A DNA stretch of 10,930 bases from the NCBI GenBank assembly GCA_025996655.1, contig BNTO01000012.1:1-10930 (forward strand), read 5' to 3'. The notes beneath the pieces are model-generated. The model was not told the DNA's origin. It saw only the letters and a list, made by a program, of their open reading frames with translations, and did not search any database. Positions 1 to 6,737 of this stretch are shown here, in pieces. Source of the stretch: Alphaproteobacteria bacterium (GTDB lineage Bacteria; Pseudomonadota; Alphaproteobacteria; BNTO01). The stretch's first letter is position 1, and each line of letters starts with the position of its first letter. Both the position numbers and the translations under genes were made by a program.

Positions 1-132
1 ACGCCGCCACCAATGGGCTATGGCACGCCGCCACCAATGGGCTATGGCACGCCGCCACCAATGGGCTATGGCACGCCGCCACCAATGGGCTATGGCACGC
101 CGCCACCAATGGGCTATGGCACGCCGCAACAA
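1..132 (+). repeat. 24-bp tandem repeat inside the 5' partial gene
   Basis: Four identical 24-bp units run from 13 to 108, and a fifth at 109-132 changes only its end (ccgccacca becomes ccgcaacaa). Bases 1-12 are the second half of a further unit, so the array continues upstream. The period is a multiple of three, so changes in unit number keep the frame. Near-perfect identity points to recent slippage or conversion. Confidence 0.97.
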
Positions 133-402
133 GGTGGTATGGGGATGCCAAGCATGGGGATGCCGGGGTATCAACAACAGGGGACACCTTGTCCACGTTG
201 CGGAAGTCCTCTTCAAATTAGTATGGCCGGAATGCCCCAGGGTTACGGTATGATGCAGCAAACAGGTTACGGCATGATGCCACAGGGTTATGGCATGTAT
301 CCACAGCAAACAGGCTACGGCATGATGCCCCAGGGGTATGGGTATCCCCAGCAAACGGGCTTAGGTATGCTGGGCAATGCGCTTGGCAGACTCTTTGGAT
401 AG
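1..402 (+). CDS. Gly/Tyr/Met/Pro/Gln-rich repeat protein, 5'-truncated by the window edge
   Basis: The frame is open from base 1, so the true start lies upstream; the ATG at 13 is only the first Met of a repeat unit. The visible part has three pieces. First come at least five units of MGYGTPPP (the last is MGYGTPQQ). Then follows a short Gly/Met/Pro linker with one CPRCG knuckle (about residues 60-64 counted from the ATG at 13). Last is a tail built from GYGMMPQ and PQQTGYG blocks ending in NALGRLFG. A single CxxC cannot complete a zinc ribbon, so a second pair would have to be upstream. I do not recognise the family. Tails of this composition resemble low-complexity, self-associating segments of other proteins, but no function follows from that. 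The stop (TAG, 400-402) is 12 bp from the convergent lepA stop, with no obvious terminator between them. Confidence 0.65.
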   Translation, partial: TPPPMGYGTPPPMGYGTPPPMGYGTPPPMGYGTPPPMGYGTPQQGGMGMPSMGMPGYQQQGTPCPRCGSPLQISMAGMPQGYGMMQQTGYGMMPQGYGMYPQQTGYGMMPQGYGYPQQTGLGMLGNALGRLFG

Positions 403-414
403 ATCCCAGTTTTG

Positions 415-2265
415 CTAGGATTCGTCCATTTTTAAAGCGGCAATAAAGGCGCTTTGAGGGATTTCGACATTACCAAATTGCTTCATGCGCTTTTTTCCAG
501 CCTTTTGTTTATCGAGCAGTTTTCTTTTCCGCGTAATATCTCCGCCATAACACTTGGCCAACACATCCTTTCGCATAGGAGAAATCGTCTCGCGCGCAAT
601 AATTTTTCCGCCAATGGCCGCTTGGATGGCGATCTTGAACAATTGTTTGGGAATCAAATCCTTCAAGCGAACGCAAAGCAGACGTCCGCGAGATTCCGCG
701 CGCGAGCGGTTCACAATCATGGAGAGCGCGTCGAGAGGCTCGCTGTTGACGAGAACCGAAACTTTCACCAAATCGCCTTCTTTGTAGCAATCCAGTTGGT
801 AATCCAACGAAGCGTAGCCGCTGCTGATGGATTTTAGGCGATCATAAAAATCATAAATCACTTCGTTCAGTGGCAGTTTGTAAATGACCATCACGCGATT
901 TCCCGCGTAATTAATGTCGACTTGTTCGCCGCGGCGTTCCGTGCACAGGTTCAAAATAGCGCCGAGATAGGTGTCGGGAACTAAAATCGTCGCTTTAATC
1001 CAGGGCTCTTCGATGAACGCGATTTTAACAACGTCGGGCATGTCGGCGGGATTATGCAAATTTAAAACGGTCCCATTCGTCATATGCATTTTGTAGACGA
1101 CGCTTGGGGCGGTTGTGATGAGGTCGAGGTTAAATTCGCGCTCGAGGCGCTCTTGCAAAATTTCTAAGTGAAGCAAGCCGAGGAAGCCACAACGAAATCC
1201 GTAGCCTAGGGCGCTGGAATGCTCGGGTTCGTACTGAAAACTCGCATCATTCAAATGCAACTTTTCCAAGCTATCTCTCAATTTTTCAAATTCATCGGCG
1301 TCGGACGGAAACAAGCTACAAAAAACGACAGGAATGGACGGGTGAAACCCCGGCAAAGGCGCAGAGGCCAGGCGGCGTTCTTCCGTGATGGTGTCGCCCA
1401 CGCGGCAATCGGAGACCTGTTTGATGCCGGCGGTGATGTAGCCCACTTCGCCCGGAAAGAGGGCGTCTGTTTCCACACGTTTGGGAGTAAAATAGCCCAC
1501 TTGCCCGGCTTCATACGTTGCCTTAGCGCTCATCATGCGAATTTTCATGCCGGCCTTGAGGGTGCCTTGAATCATGCGGACAATCACAATCACCCCCGCG
1601 TACGCGTCGTACCAGCTATCCACAAGCAACGCTTTAAGAGGAAGCTCCGCCAAAACGTCACCACCTGCAAGCGGGCGCAGCCCTTGCCCTTCGCCATAGT
1701 CGGCGATTGTAACTTGAGGCGCCGGAAGTTCGTGCACAATGGCTTCTAAAACGTCTTGAATGCCATCGCCTGTTTTGGCAGAAATTTCAAGCGCATTTTG
1801 GGTATCAAGCCCTGTGACATCCTCAATTTGCTTGCGTACGCGCTCGGGATCTGCTGCAGGTAAATCAATTTTGTTAAGGACCGGAACAATTTCATGATCA
1901 TTTTCAATGGCGAGATAAACATTAGCCAACGTTTGCGCTTCCACACCTTGGCTTGCATCGACGACAAGAATCGACCCTTCACACGCAGCCAAAGAGCGGC
2001 TGACTTCATAGGAAAAATCAACGTGACCCGGCGTATCAATAAGATTCAAAATACAGGGCTGACCGTCTTTGGCCGTGTAGTTGAGGCGAACCGTCTGGGC
2101 CTTAATGGTAATGCCGCGCTCGCGTTCGATATCCATCGAATCGAGGACCTGATTTGTCATCTCGCGTGATTCGAGGCCCCCGCAAAATTCAATCAGCCTG
2201 TCCGCTAACGTCGACTTCCCGTGATCAATGTGGGCAATAATGGCAAAATTTCGAATATGTTTCAC
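415..2265 (-). CDS. lepA: Translation elongation factor 4 (LepA), ribosome-associated GTPase
   Basis: LepA binds the 70S ribosome and uses GTP hydrolysis to remodel or back-translocate stalled complexes. The 616-residue product is complete and close to the usual length of about 600. Visible motifs are the P-loop AHIDHGKST (11-19), the switch I region [11 protein letters not shown] (48-58), DTPGH (77-81), NKID (131-134) and SAKTG (162-166). The LepA-specific C-terminal region follows, with [20 protein letters not shown]. About 20 extra residues (roughly 186-207) sit between the GTPase domain and domain II compared with E. coli. The start is GTG (2263-2265), fixed by the conserved family N-terminus KHIRNF. 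An in-frame TAG lies upstream with no better start codon. There is no Shine-Dalgarno sequence; the bases just before the start read ctcctt on the coding strand. The first 23 bp belong to a direct repeat whose other copy is at 4407-4508. Confidence 0.98.
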   Translation of the reverse strand: MKHIRNFAIIAHIDHGKSTLADRLIEFCGGLESREMTNQVLDSMDIERERGITIKAQTVRLNYTAKDGQPCILNLIDTPGHVDFSYEVSRSLAACEGSILVVDASQGVEAQTLANVYLAIENDHEIVPVLNKIDLPAADPERVRKQIEDVTGLDTQNALEISAKTGDGIQDVLEAIVHELPAPQVTIADYGEGQGLRPLAGGDVLAELPLKALLVDSWYDAYAGVIVIVRMIQGTLKAGMKIRMMSAKATYEAGQVGYFTPKRVETDALFPGEVGYITAGIKQVSDCRVGDTITEERRLASAPLPGFHPSIPVVFCSLFPSDADEFEKLRDSLEKLHLNDASFQYEPEHSSALGYGFRCGFLGLLHLEILQERLEREFNLDLITTAPSVVYKMHMTNGTVLNLHNPADMPDVVKIAFIEEPWIKATILVPDTYLGAILNLCTERRGEQVDINYAGNRVMVIYKLPLNEVIYDFYDRLKSISSGYASLDYQLDCYKEGDLVKVSVLVNSEPLDALSMIVNRSRAESRGRLLCVRLKDLIPKQLFKIAIQAAIGGKIIARETISPMRKDVLAKCYGGDITRKRKLLDKQKAGKKRMKQFGNVEIPQSAFIAALKMDES

Positions 2266-2344
2266 AAGGAGATCAAAACAAAAGAGGCCAAGAAAAAGCT
2301 AGAGGAGTTTGCGCCTAAATTCAAGAGTGGAGCAAAGGGCGAGG
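2243..2344. repeat. 102-bp direct repeat, copy 1 (lepA start and upstream)
   Basis: This segment matches 4407-4508 at 100 of 102 bases, in the same orientation and without gaps. It covers the first 23 bp of lepA and about 79 bp upstream. Because the lepA codons it contains spell the family-conserved N-terminus, this copy is the ancestral one at its left end. The two differences are gcg/gtg near 2312 and gga/ggg near 2331. Confidence 0.97.
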
Positions 2345-2364
2345 ACTTAGATAGGGCGGCCTAA
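2257..2364 (+). CDS. Possible 35-residue Lys/Glu-rich peptide, divergent to the lepA start
   Basis: An ATG at 2257 opens a 35-codon frame ending TAA at 2362-2364. The product is highly charged and probably helical ([18 protein letters not shown], then a Lys/Gly-rich end). The frame overlaps the lepA start antisense and ends inside the hairpin region at 2344-2380. In the second repeat copy the same frame stays open; the two base changes give one Ala-to-Val and one silent change. Against it are the absence of a ribosome-binding site and the likelihood that upstream control sequence of lepA is open by chance. I do not recognise the peptide. Confidence 0.2.
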   Translation: MFHKEIKTKEAKKKLEEFAPKFKSGAKGEDLDRAA

Positions 2365-2380
2365 GTCAACCCTATTTTTT
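2344..2380 (+). terminator. Interleaved inverted repeats ending in a T-run; terminator- or attenuator-like
   Basis: Two inverted repeats overlap: gacttag (2344-2350) with ctaagtc (2361-2367), and ataggg (2351-2356) with ccctat (2370-2375). The second is followed by T to 2380. They cannot both fold fully. On the plus strand the second pair plus T-run has the layout of an intrinsic terminator, although the stem is only 6 bp. The plus-strand source transcript is uncertain. Confidence 0.4.
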
Positions 2381-2579
2381 GTTGGAACATTTTGGAAAAA
2401 ACTCCGTTGTGAGCGACTTTTTGATCGATGATTTTTAGGCTCCGGACTGTTAAACGAATATAGATTCCTGGCTTTAACCGGGTAAGCCTAAAAATCCCAC
2501 GAGCTTGTTGCAACGCCCCCATGGCTCGATGGCTCACAAAAAAAGGTTTGTCGGAAGGCAAAAATTCATCTATTGACAT
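2361..2579 (-). CDS. Hypothetical 72-residue protein, uncertain
   Basis: A complete minus-strand frame runs from an ATG at 2577-2579 to a TAG at 2361-2363. The product is basic, with no signal peptide or membrane segment and no motif I recognise. The start codon overlaps the -35 box of the divergent plus-strand promoter, and there is no Shine-Dalgarno sequence in front of it. If real, it would be a small gene between lepA and the metallophosphoesterase, or the remains of a longer one. It is listed mainly because nothing else explains this 210-bp stretch; a chance frame is at least as likely. Confidence 0.22.
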   Translation of the reverse strand: MSIDEFLPSDKPFFVSHRAMGALQQARGIFRLTRLKPGIYIRLTVRSLKIIDQKVAHNGVFSKMFQQKIGLT

Positions 2580-2602
2580 AAACAGTAGACGGATGCTATA
2601 AT
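2573..2602 (+). promoter_or_regulatory. Consensus sigma70 promoter of the metallophosphoesterase gene
   Basis: TTGACA (2573-2578) and TATAAT (2597-2602) are both perfect hexamers, separated by 18 bp. Transcription would start near 2609. A small inverted repeat, ctata (2596-2600) and tatag (2608-2612), spans the -10 box and predicted start point and might bind a regulator. This is the strongest promoter in the window by eye. Confidence 0.85.
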
Positions 2603-2635
2603 TAACCTATAGTTTGAATGAGTCTCTGTTTTTTT

Positions 2636-4300
2636 ATGCTTAAGAAGGTGTTTGTCACGCTTGTGTTTTGTAGTGCTGGATTGGAGAGCTCGGTTTATAA
2701 TCGATGTCCTCCAGCAGCGACTCCACAACAAGCCGCGATAGTCTTTGGAATATGTCAGGGGTTAGAAACACAACTTCTTTTTCAAGTCCAGTGTGCGGCA
2801 CTATTAACGGCTGCAACGGTTGTAACAGCTGCCGTTGCTGCTAGTGCTCCTCTGTTTTCGCTTTTGGAAGGGGAGAAGAATCTTGCTTTAGCAAAAAAGA
2901 ATCATAATGCTCAAGCAGCGGAAAATATAAAGAAGGCTCTTCCCGAACAAAGTGCATTTCTGACGTATAAGAGCTATAACCCTTCAACGAGAAGTTTTAG
3001 GCAGATCTCTGATGGAAATTATTTTCAATTCATGCTGGATATAGCAGAGGACATGGTCCTGGCGGAGCGGAAACAAGAAAATCTTGTCGCAAAAGTTCTT
3101 GTTAAAGCTCTAAGGGACCTGCAAAAGGGGAAGCTTCCTAACGGACAAGCTTGTCCTATGATGACTTTGGAAAAACCTGTGACCTCCGTCGCTAATGCAC
3201 GCTCTTTTGACCAACTTGTTTCTTGGCAAAAAGAAGTCGCAAAAAAATTGGAGTCATTTGATGAAAAAAACTTTAGAAATTCTTCAAAAAAAACCGCCGT
3301 CGTGTGTATTACGGACCCGCACTGCCAAAACGAGAATTATCCAGCTTTACTAGATCATGTTCATACACAGAGCAAAAACAATGAAGAGGTTATCGTGGCT
3401 ATAAATGGGGATATCTTTACTAAATACCAAGCTCATGATACAAGCGTAAGTGGTCACACTTCAGTACAGGCTAGCGCAGAAGACAGCCACGTCGACCGTT
3501 GCATCGTTTTTATCACCTGCCTGAAGACAATGCTAAAGAACCGAAATGTACGGATCATCCTCAATATAGGAAACCATGAAGTCCACGACAGTAAGGATGG
3601 AGGCTCACATGCGCACAGGGCCGCTTGTCTTTTTGCTATAATGAAAAAGGCATACGGGGAGAGGTTTCAGATTGTCAGCAATTTAGTTGCCGTTGAGCCG
3701 AACTATCCAGCATGGGGTTACCTGCAAAAAAAAGAAGCATATAAGACCTACAAACCGTTTTATCAATATGAACCTAGAAATGGATTCTGTAATTATGTTA
3801 GGCCAAGTGCCGAATTAGAAGGCATCTCTTTTGCTGGTTATTGTACTCAGTGTGTCTACAAAGACAAGCCAGGTAACTATACATATGCAAGGGAAAAACA
3901 TCCGTTTTTCGATAAAGGGGGTCTGAGCGGTCATGAAGCGCGGCTGAGGGTCCGCGTTCAAGAAAAAGACAAAGCCGGGTATATTCCGTTTGTTATGGCC
4001 CACGAAGGTATTGCTAATCTTCAAAACCTTTGGAGCTCCCATGCTTGGGAATTCCAGGGGGAGAGGTATCTCCAGGCCGGGCATTACGTAAGCGATTGGA
4101 ACGATTATATCCACAAACACAAGGACTACTCTGTCCCTGGATTTGACAAAGAACACGTTATTCTTGAAAAACACCAACTTTACAGTGTGGGAACTGTCAC
4201 ATTCCCTCCTTATTCTTCAAAGGGGACCGTAACATCGACGAACCTAACAACAAAAGTGATAGGTGCAGCATCCGGAGGAAAAAAGCGAACGCACCGCTAA
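2636..4300 (+). CDS. Exported calcineurin-like metallophosphoesterase
   Basis: The ordered metal-binding motifs of calcineurin-like phosphoesterases are visible (554-residue numbering): DPH (227-229), NGD (D259), GNHE (312-315), AHEG (H456) and GHY (H483). These normally hold two metal ions and hydrolyse phosphate mono- or diesters; the substrate here cannot be read. The last motif is GHY where many members have GHxH, so one metal ligand may be missing or supplied elsewhere. The N-terminus MLKKVFVTLVFCSAG looks like a Sec signal peptide. A second Ala/Val/Thr-rich hydrophobic stretch at about 54-77 could anchor the protein. Some 150 further residues before the catalytic domain are unassigned. 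The ATG at 2618 adds six residues but would leave a 9-nt leader, so 2636 is preferred; neither has a Shine-Dalgarno sequence. The gene stands alone between two copies of a 102-bp repeat. An effector or envelope role is inference. Confidence 0.88.
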   Translation: MLKKVFVTLVFCSAGLESSVYNRCPPAATPQQAAIVFGICQGLETQLLFQVQCAALLTAATVVTAAVAASAPLFSLLEGEKNLALAKKNHNAQAAENIKKALPEQSAFLTYKSYNPSTRSFRQISDGNYFQFMLDIAEDMVLAERKQENLVAKVLVKALRDLQKGKLPNGQACPMMTLEKPVTSVANARSFDQLVSWQKEVAKKLESFDEKNFRNSSKKTAVVCITDPHCQNENYPALLDHVHTQSKNNEEVIVAINGDIFTKYQAHDTSVSGHTSVQASAEDSHVDRCIVFITCLKTMLKNRNVRIILNIGNHEVHDSKDGGSHAHRAACLFAIMKKAYGERFQIVSNLVAVEPNYPAWGYLQKKEAYKTYKPFYQYEPRNGFCNYVRPSAELEGISFAGYCTQCVYKDKPGNYTYAREKHPFFDKGGLSGHEARLRVRVQEKDKAGYIPFVMAHEGIANLQNLWSSHAWEFQGERYLQAGHYVSDWNDYIHKHKDYSVPGFDKEHVILEKHQLYSVGTVTFPPYSSKGTVTSTNLTTKVIGAASGGKKRTHR

Positions 4301-4406
4301 AGCGGTACGGTATCATCGGGCCCGCTACGGTATTGCTCCGCGGAATAGTTGAAGCGCGGGCCCTTGACTGCTAAAACGTTGCGGACTGCAAGCGGGTGCC
4401 GTCCTT
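4301..4406. other. Gene-free spacer with hairpins and a possible coding remnant
   Basis: The stop codon of the preceding gene sits in the loop of a short hairpin (accgc/gcggt, 4293-4306). An inverted repeat gggcccgc/gcgggccc brackets about 28 bp around 4319-4362, and ttgc-ggac pairs with gtcc-(tt)-gcaa at 4379-4410, at the border of the second repeat copy. None is followed by a T-run. On the minus strand one frame is open for about 38 codons (stop 4297-4299) and reads protein-like; a gene tail is possible but I do not recognise it. Confidence 0.35.
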
Positions 4407-4508
4407 GCAAAATTTCGAATATGTTTCACAAGGAGATCAAAACAAAAGAGGCCAAGAAAAAGCTAGAGGAGTTTGTGCCTAAATTCAAGAGTGGGGCAAA
4501 GGGCGAGG
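4407..4508. repeat. 102-bp direct repeat, copy 2 (displaced lepA start and upstream)
   Basis: This is the second copy of 2243-2344, in the same orientation and offset by 2,164 bp. It carries 23 bp of the lepA coding start (GTG at 4427-4429, minus strand) joined to unrelated sequence. On the minus strand this makes a 34-codon frame with a lepA-like first eight residues, ending at 4325-4327. Its right end lies 20 bp from the stop codon of the Rpn-type gene. Confidence 0.97.
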
Positions 4509-4528
4509 GCTGCGATGGGGACAGCGCC

Positions 4529-5593
4529 TCACGATTGGCGCAATTTCAATATTTCTTCTTCCGAGAGGCCGGTGCACGTTGCTATTGTGTCTATGGGGAA
4601 ATTCTTTGAAAGCATAGAGAGGGCAATTTTCTCTGTTCCTTCTTTTATTCCTTCTTTTATTCCTTCTTCTTTACCTTTCTCAAGTCCTTCCGCAATTCCT
4701 TTCTCAAGTCCTTCCGCAATTCCTTTCTCAAGTCCTTCCGCAAGTCCTTTCTCCAGTCCTTCTGCAATTCCTTTCTCAAGCCCTTCCGCAATTCCTTTCT
4801 CCAGTCCTTCCGCAATTCCTTTCTCCAGTCCTTCTGCAATTCCTTTCTCAAGCCCTTCCGCAATCCCCTCTTTAAGTCCCTCTTTTCTTGCAAAAGCAAA
4901 GGCAGCGTGTTCGTCGTTGATGAGCTTTTGGCGGGCTTCGTATTGGGCCCGTACGATCTTGTTGTAACTTAATTTTGTTAGTTCATCCATCGCTTCATGG
5001 ACCTCAGGAATCGACAAAAATTCTTGGGGAATGGTTTCTGGATGCTTAATAAACATCATCCAAACCGAAAACATATCCGCGTGGTGAATATTTTTGTACT
5101 CAATTTTCGACAGCTCAATAATAAACGTCCTAAACTTTTCCGTTGCAATTTCAATTTTGTCTTTCTCATTGCTTTTATACATATAAACGATTTCGTTGGT
5201 ATGATGCTTGCGTTTTGTCGCTGTGTAATCCGCGATCCAAATCGAAATCATATTCGGGATTTCGTTATAATCCCTACCCGCCTTTAATTCTGCGGGCATC
5301 ATGCGCGCTTGATAAAACGCGGATCTATGGATGAGATCGCCTTTATTGACGCACTGAATTTCGATAGACAAAATCGTCCCCTCCGGCGTTCGAGCTCGAA
5401 TATCCAAGCGAACGTCCTTCCCATCGCTTGTATCCCTGGGGATTTCGGTGTTTTCGAGTTCAATCGACGCAATTTGGGGCTTACCTTTTAGGATGGCGTT
5501 CAAAAGGCAGACAAGGACGCGTTTGTGGGACTCCGCCCCAAAAACGCGCTTGAAAACAAAGTCCGTAGAGGGTTTTAGGAGTGTTTCATCCAT
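4529..5593 (-). CDS. Rpn-family PD-(D/E)XK nuclease / transposase-like protein
   Basis: The first 200 or so residues are a typical Rpn/PDDEXK_2 domain: N-terminal LLKPSTDFVFKRVFG, then D64 in VRLDIRAR and E78-x-Q80 in SIEIQ, then Y94QARM. In this family the usual ExK is ExQ, so the catalytic set looks intact. Characterised Rpn proteins are DNases that promote recombination; many relatives are annotated as transposases. Residues 243-306 are eight tandem copies of GIAEGLEK (one GLAEGLEK), then a charged linker. The usual family ending comes last (LSKNFPIDTIATCTGLSEEEI). The repeats probably form an extended helix between nuclease and tail. A good ribosome-binding site (ggggagg, 7-8 nt from ATG) supports the start. 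No partner gene or terminal inverted repeats are visible, so this is a solo gene rather than a complete insertion sequence. Confidence 0.92.
   Translation of the reverse strand: MDETLLKPSTDFVFKRVFGAESHKRVLVCLLNAILKGKPQIASIELENTEIPRDTSDGKDVRLDIRARTPEGTILSIEIQCVNKGDLIHRSAFYQARMMPAELKAGRDYNEIPNMISIWIADYTATKRKHHTNEIVYMYKSNEKDKIEIATEKFRTFIIELSKIEYKNIHHADMFSVWMMFIKHPETIPQEFLSIPEVHEAMDELTKLSYNKIVRAQYEARQKLINDEHAAFAFARKEGLKEGIAEGLEKGIAEGLEKGIAEGLEKGIAEGLEKGIAEGLEKGLAEGLEKGIAEGLEKGIAEGLEKGKEEGIKEGIKEGTEKIALSMLSKNFPIDTIATCTGLSEEEILKLRQS
4676..4867 (-). repeat. Eight 24-bp tandem repeats in the Rpn-type gene
   Basis: Residues 243-306 are encoded by eight consecutive 24-bp units. Units differ at a few third positions (for example ttctca/ttctcc and ccgcaa/ctgcaa on the plus strand) and one has an Ile-to-Leu change. 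The frame is preserved whatever the copy number, so the linker length can vary between strains. Confidence 0.97.
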
Positions 5594-5780
5594 AAAATAT
5601 CCTCCCCACCATTCCCGACCCTATAATAAGTGTACAACGTCTTGGAATGATTTTTCAAATTTTTCAAAGGCTTTTTCCTCAAAGACGTTCACGCTAAAGT
5701 TGGTGCTTAAAAAACGCTCAGAATTTTTGCAGAACAAAAATCTCAACAAAAACTTCAACGTAACGGACACAATTTTTGTT

Positions 5781-5786
5781 TATAAT
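5781..5786 (+). promoter_or_regulatory. Candidate -10 box for the BPL_N gene
   Basis: A perfect TATAAT lies 30 bp before the ATG at 5817, which would give a leader of about 24 nt. No good -35 box is found at the normal distance; ttcaac at 5754-5759 is 21 bp away. The position rather than the overall quality supports it. Confidence 0.45.
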
Positions 5787-5816
5787 GCGGCTTGTGGCCC
5801 CTCTTTACGGTTTTTT

Positions 5817-6593
5817 ATGAGGACGAAGAAGAATATTTTGATTTATGCCGATAAAGGTGCGCTTGCGTATTGCGTCATGCAAACAAAGGCGATGTTTCAT
5901 TCTCTTGTGGGGGACGCCTACGATATTGCCCTTGTTTACAAAAATGATATATGCGGAGAGGTCCTCACAAACGCGGCGTTGCTTGTTTTCCCTGGAGGGG
6001 AAGATCAATTTTATGATCGTGCGTTGAAGGGGGCCGGCAACGAGAAAATACGTCATTTTGTTGAAGGCGGCGGTTCTTTTCTTGGTATTTGCGCAGGGGC
6101 GTACTACGGCTGCCGTGAAATAGATTTTGAAACGGACGACGAAAAAATCAAGGAAAAACGTGAACTAGGCTTTTTTGATGGCATGGCTTTTGGGCCCCTT
6201 TTTAAGCCGTACGTTGAAAATAGCCATGAAGGCGCGAGCGCAGAAGATATTTATCTTTGCAAAAGTTTAGAGGAGTTTCCGAACGCTGAGTTTTGTACGC
6301 TGTACTATAATGGCGGCTGTAGTTTCGAGGGGAAATGGGAAAATGCTGAGATTTTAGCGGTTTATGATGGGGATAATCCGGCTGTGATTCAATGCAACGT
6401 TGGACGCGGAAAAGTCATCCTAAGCGGTGTCCACTTTGAATTTGATCCTTCTTTGATGGGAACTGAGGATCCTTTCTTGCCTCCTATCATGAAGCAAATC
6501 CAAAAAACAAACGATAAGCGTAGAAAATTTGCAAAGGATATGATAGGCCGCCTCATAACCCTTGAGGCGTCGTGCCTTGGGAGGCGGGAATGA
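5817..6593 (+). CDS. Stand-alone BPL_N (glutamine-amidotransferase-like) protein
   Basis: This 258-residue protein matches the N-terminal domain found in eukaryotic biotin-protein ligases (BPL_N), a class I glutamine amidotransferase-like fold. Diagnostic features are the first strand NILIYAD (6-12), FPGGEDQFYD (58-67), and the nucleophile-elbow motif GICAGAYYG, which puts the candidate nucleophile at C92. A second half follows with GCSFEGKW and a strand like VGRGKVILSGVHFE, also typical of the domain. No biotin-ligase catalytic domain is attached, and the role of free-standing BPL_N proteins is not established, so no reaction is assigned. The frame is open further upstream to 5448, but that extension runs antisense through the Rpn gene start and lacks protein-like sequence. 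The ATG at 5817 gives a clean domain N-terminus, although it has no Shine-Dalgarno sequence. The stop is TGA at 6591-6593. Confidence 0.85.
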   Translation: MRTKKNILIYADKGALAYCVMQTKAMFHSLVGDAYDIALVYKNDICGEVLTNAALLVFPGGEDQFYDRALKGAGNEKIRHFVEGGGSFLGICAGAYYGCREIDFETDDEKIKEKRELGFFDGMAFGPLFKPYVENSHEGASAEDIYLCKSLEEFPNAEFCTLYYNGGCSFEGKWENAEILAVYDGDNPAVIQCNVGRGKVILSGVHFEFDPSLMGTEDPFLPPIMKQIQKTNDKRRKFAKDMIGRLITLEASCLGRRE

Positions 6594-6616
6594 TCCTTTC
6601 GCAAGAAACAATTTTC

Positions 6617-6646
6617 TTGACAACGGCGTTTTTTTCTTACTATTAT
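6617..6646 (+). promoter_or_regulatory. Sigma70-type promoter of the exported protein gene at 6738
   Basis: TTGACA (6617-6622) is a perfect -35 box, and TATTAT (6641-6646, 5 of 6) follows after 18 bp. Transcription would start near 6653, leaving an 85-nt leader before the ATG at 6738. It lies after the stop of the BPL_N gene, so the downstream gene is probably transcribed separately. Confidence 0.72.
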
Positions 6647-6737
6647 TGTTTGTATGATGGAGCACTTCCAGGATATCCTATAACTAACGGGTCGCCTAGG
6701 GATAACGTCTGTGACTTTTTACTTTAATGGAGATTTT

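Noticed and set aside
1..132. CRISPR array
   Set aside because: The 24-bp units are directly adjacent without spacers and form a protein repeat in frame.
4319..4362. tRNA or structured RNA suggested by gggcccgc/gcgggccc
   Set aside because: There are no T-arm, anticodon arm or acceptor features, and only one long-loop inverted repeat.
4473..4967. Plus-strand frame of 164 codons rich in PFSSPSAI repeats
   Set aside because: It is the antisense reading of the 24-bp repeats in the Rpn-type gene, whose nuclease motifs and ribosome-binding site show that the minus strand is coding.
4529..5593. Complete insertion sequence around the transposase-like gene
   Set aside because: I see no terminal inverted repeats or target-site duplications at its ends; the nearby 102-bp repeat flanks the other gene.
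5448..5816. Upstream extension of the BPL_N reading frame
   Set aside because: It runs antisense to the Rpn gene start and through its promoter region, and the BPL_N domain starts cleanly at 5817.
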